DNA of 64,000 nt from Cornus controversa. Taxonomy: Eukaryota > Streptophyta > Magnoliopsida > Cornales > Cornaceae. The stretch spans positions 61,329,146 through 61,393,145 of the forward strand of contig CM048852.1 of assembly GCA_026545225.1 (NCBI GenBank). Reading direction: 5' to 3'. Below the pieces are notes generated by a model. The model made no database searches, was not told the DNA's origin, and saw only the letters and a list, made by a program, of their open reading frames with translations. Both the position numbers and the translations under genes were made by a program. The stretch's first letter is position 1, and every line of letters begins with the position of its first letter. Shown here in pieces: positions 60,820 through 64,000 of this stretch.

Positions 60820-61588
60820 CAACATATATGTGTGTAGATTTTATGATCCTTCAATGCAAATACTTGATTGGACATGAATGTAATCACAAGATAGTATTCG
60901 ATCAAAAATCAAATTCATTTTGCTAAATGAAAATGTTTTATACAGAAATTATGTATTAATTTGTTCCTCTTTGTTACCACTAGGATAAAAGAGCCATTTT
61001 CAAACCTTAAAAATTTGTTTTGTTAAAGATGATATATATTATTTGTGAACGAATAAGAGTTCTCTTTAAAATGTTACAGTTTTTGGTACTAGCCTAAAGC
61101 CCTAAAGAGTGAAAATTTGTGTCCGTAATATATTCCCGTCATTTGTTGGGCTGATTAGTTTTTATTTCAGATCGTAAAATTGAGTAATAATAATAATAAT
61201 AGCGGTCAGGGTATTTTCTTCTTCAGAGAAGAAGCGTTATCATTGTCCTTGATGTAACAGAAAAAAATTGGAAGAGTGTTAAGTGGCTTCCATAAATGAC
61301 TAGATGATACTATTTGAACTCGACCTTGCTCGAACCATTTCATTACATGTGTCCAAATTACTTGGATTTCTTTGTTCTTAACATGATCAAGGTTCTTAAC
61401 TTTAAACTAGTCTAAAACAAAGTGTGAAAAACTATTTTATTTTTTTTTATTTTTCAAAACTATTAATTTTTAATAAGTTAATATGAATATATAGATAAGT
61501 GGAGAAATGTACAAAAACTTGGGCAAAGACCAACCAGCGCCCTGAGGCCACCAAAAACAAGGCCCGCAATCTACAAAGACTACAAAAA
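60820..61588. other. Former 3' flank of the 53.2 kb cystatin locus
   Basis: No gene. The segment at 61,030-61,100 is an inverted match to 50,000-50,060. It extends the inverted duplication around the broken cystatin once the CRM-like element and solo LTR are discounted. A segment at 61,310-61,375 resembles 42,620-42,720. TAATAATAATAA at about 61,186 is a short simple repeat. Confidence 0.55.
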
Positions 61589-61876
61589 GGGTAATACTTA
61601 CCTACTCACCGGTGTGTAGGTGAGCCCTCCTGACCGCTGATGTGTCCCAATAAAAAATCAACACATCAACTTTAATTACAAAATTAAATTTAAAATGCAA
61701 TAAATAAGTATAATAAATGAGGTTTAAAATGCAATAAATAAGTACAATAAATAAGATTGACCTCATTTATTATACTTATTTATTACACTTTAAAACTGAC
61801 GTGTTCAATTTTTATTGGGACACATCAGTGGTTAGGAGGGCTCACCTACACACTGGTGAGTTGGTAAGTATTATCC
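61589..61876. mobile_element. Mutator-type MITE (288 bp)
   Basis: Long inverted arms of about 68 bases (left GGGTAATACTTACCTACTCA, right arm reversed GGATAATACTTACCAACTCA) surround an AT-rich core with AATAAATAAGTATAATAAAT repeats. The 9-base direct repeat CTACAAAAA flanks it (61,580-61,588 and 61,877-61,885). The paralogous block at about 37,118-37,134 lacks the insert. The 9-base duplication and long arms fit a Mutator-like miniature element; the RNA of this segment would fold into a hairpin. Confidence 0.85.
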
Positions 61877-62104
61877 CTACAAAAATAGCCCAACCAACAC
61901 ACATAAACCATATAAGCACAGGCTCTCTATGTAAGCGAAGACCAAATAGTCCAGACTAAAAATCTTCAAACAAACTATGCAAAGATAGATGGATTTTGCA
62001 CATCTATATTTTGGAGAACGTCTACAATGCACCTGGTGACACTAGTTAAATCTTATCCATATGTGTACAATACGCGTTGTGAGGTCCTCTAAGCGTGTAC
62101 AATA

Positions 62105-62645
62105 TGTTGAAAATTAATCTCCCTTCGTTCGCCACAGCGGAAGCATATCATCACATCTACAATCACACAAGCATATATGGAGATAACAATCAAACACATC
62201 TACGCACAACACAATATTTACATGGTTCACCCAACTCTAGGGTTATGTTCATGGAGAGAAAGATTTCACTATATTGAGAAAATAATATACAACATGCGAA
62301 AAGCATGCCGCCTACCACACACATTCTTTCACTCCCTCTTGACATCTTCCCCCAGAATTACATATATTATCTCCTCTCCTCACAACATTCACCAACCACT
62401 TACATATTTCCTCTCTCTCTCCTTCTCTTTCCCTTTAATCCCTCTATTTATAGTCTCCAAAACCAATTTCTTCTTGAATAATGATTTTCATACCTTGTCT
62501 AACAAGAAATTACCAATTCAATCACAACTTTAAAATAGATGTATGCAATTTTCTCTCCAAGTCGTTAGCCTTGCTTCACAAGTCTTTGGGCTTCCAAAAT
62601 AGAAAAGGAAATTGCCGTAACTGAATTTATGCCACAAACCCAACA
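62105..62645 (-). mobile_element. Copia-type LTR
   Basis: On the minus strand it runs from TGTTGGGTTTGTGGCATAAA to ATTAATTTTCAACA, with a CTATAAATAGAGG TATA box at about 62,441-62,453. About 25 bases of a PPT-like internal end (GCCAATGTGGAGATAT on the minus strand) remain at 62,646-62,670, so it is a 3' LTR left by a truncated element. The five bases on the two sides do not match. Frames on the plus strand at 62,095-62,533 are chance ORFs in the LTR. Confidence 0.65.
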
Positions 62646-62671
62646 ATATCTCCACATTGGCTCAAATTTCT

Positions 62672-62868
62672 CATTACGCAAATTACTCTGACATCCTCTA
62701 AAGTTTGACTTAATTACTCTCAAATTAATTTTTTTACAAAATTACTCTGACACCCCAGACTAACAATTCGTTAAACAAAATCACATCCAATATACAATAC
62801 CCACAAGTTATAATATTTTTGTGTAAAAATAACCTCAATTTCTAATACTTTGACTAAGATTAACATGT

Positions 62869-62908
<40 letters not shown>

Positions 62909-64000
62909 TATTCTCCATCAATGTCATACCAACACTATCGCTATCGAGAGTAGTTTTGACATTTTAATTTTTTTGATGTTAATTGATTCTAACGAACCTG
63001 ACTGTCAATTAACGGCATGGGTACCTAGCAACCAAACCTCAGGGGAGGTTGGTTGACCACCTTATTTTAAAAACTTTAATTCAAAAGTAATTAGGCAAAA
63101 TCTCAAAGAAGTTAGAGTAATTTTCCCATATTTAATCAGATCATCCTAAGTGGCATGCAGGGTTTGATTGTCATCCATAGGGTAAAACTATATATGCTTG
63201 GGTATCAGGCCTTTAAACAAAACAATATCATGCCATGAAACTGATGAAGGAATTGGGAAGGCAAATAAATCATTTTCAAAATTATTCTTTTCGTATATAA
63301 ATATATAAATTTATATACAATTGGATAGAATGCGAAGAAAAATATGGAGGTTGTGGTTGAACAGATTCTACTCTCAACAGGTAAGTTACTCAAATTTCTA
63401 AAGCTATTTTAATGGGTGGTTTCTTATATATCATTGCAGGATATACGTAGTGGAGCAGGTGGGGGTTAGAGTTTGACTTGGATCAGATTGAGGTTTTGAC
63501 TGAAAATAGTGAGTTAATTATGCTGTAGTGGTGGTCTGGCTATGGTAATTCGCGTTTGTAATGTGAAGAAAAATATTAATTTTAAGAATAACATTGGGTT
63601 GTTATCTTCTATTAGAGCAATGTTACACGTCTCGACTAAATATCACGAATTTTAACTCGAATCTATGTGGCAGTTGATATAGTCCATTATTTTAGGAGAT
63701 AAAATTAAATGGTAAGTTATTATTGGTGGAACTCCCCCATACACGGAGTCCTTTTGGTATTATCACCTGTCACATATATTCGAGTTAAAATTCGTGAAAT
63801 AAAATTGTGACGTTTAGCATTTCTCCTTCTATTAATGGTTGAATTATACTATCTCAACACAACCTTGTTCCAACCACTCTATTATATGCCTACCAGTCCA
63901 TCGTTTTTTCATACGTTAAAGACAAAAACATTTAGACAAAGAATAATTTTCGAAGATGTTGCTAATTATATGGCAAATTGATGAGTTTAAGTTTATGGAT
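62672..64000. repeat. Paralogous block, right copy (matches 40,735-42,780)
   Basis: The block is collinear with 40,735-42,780 but without the hAT element (empty GAGTAATT at 63,115-63,122). It holds an insert near 63,620-63,830 absent from the left copy, whose edges read CACGTCTCGACTAAA-like and AATTGTGACGTTTAG; this may be another small inverted-repeat element. The last 90 bases (63,910-64,000) match 50,815-50,925. No gene is seen before the window ends. Confidence 0.75.

Noticed and set aside
62095..62533. Plus-strand frames of 60 and 118 codons
   Set aside because: They lie within a minus-strand copia LTR and have low-complexity Leu/Ser/Phe composition.
1..64000. tRNA, rRNA, CRISPR or organellar genes
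   Set aside because: I found no cloverleaf with consensus A and B boxes, no rRNA stretch and no regularly spaced direct repeats with unique spacers. The tRNA-like words are retroelement primer sites.

Overview
This window is nuclear DNA of a flowering plant, most likely a eudicot. It is AT-rich, has TATA-box promoters in front of short intronless genes, is dense in plant retrotransposons, CACTA, hAT and Mutator-type elements, and carries fragments of plant-specific genes (galactinol synthase, and a bulb-lectin/PAN receptor-like gene). I cannot name the species. Nothing suggests bacterial or organellar DNA. Most short reading frames are chance ORFs or transposon remnants. The genes I can support are five small cystatin-fold genes plus one broken copy.

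Layout. (1) Positions 1-36,764 are a tandem array. A unit of about 13.92 kb occurs twice almost unchanged (A, about 741-14,659; B, 14,660-28,588). A third, shorter mosaic copy follows (C, 28,589-36,764), and the sequence of 1-740 returns at 13,936, 27,865 and 36,087, so the window opens in the tail of an earlier unit or at the left edge of the array. Each unit ends in a minus-strand cystatin-like gene with the same 146-residue product. A and B also hold a solo LTR, a copia LTR fragment and a truncated CACTA element carrying pieces of a galactinol synthase gene and of a lectin/PAN receptor-like gene. C lacks the CACTA part and instead has the LTR, primer-binding site and leader of another retroelement. 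(2) 36.9-42.8 kb is nested transposon debris: copia LTR pieces, a TRIM element and two hAT-type miniature elements. It is paralogous to 61.4-64.0 kb. (3) 43.6 kb holds a canonical plus-strand phytocystatin. (4) 44-50 kb is gene-poor. (5) 50.2-53.8 kb holds a broken minus-strand cystatin, an orphan cystatin-type promoter and a plus-strand cystatin-like gene. (6) 53,837-59,420 is a complete but mutated Ty3/gypsy element of CRM-like type with identical-length 637-bp LTRs and a CTATA target duplication. (7) 59.4-64.0 kb has a solo LTR, a Mutator-type miniature element, a copia LTR and the start of a paralogous block that may lead to another cystatin beyond the window.

The theme is a cystatin cluster growing by tandem and inverted duplication in a transposon-rich setting. 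Only the 43.6 kb protein keeps the full cysteine-protease-binding signature (N-terminal GG, QVVAG, C-terminal W). The others have altered or lost binding loops, so they may have weakened, shifted or lost inhibitor function. Family assignments rest on motifs read by eye; no database search was run.
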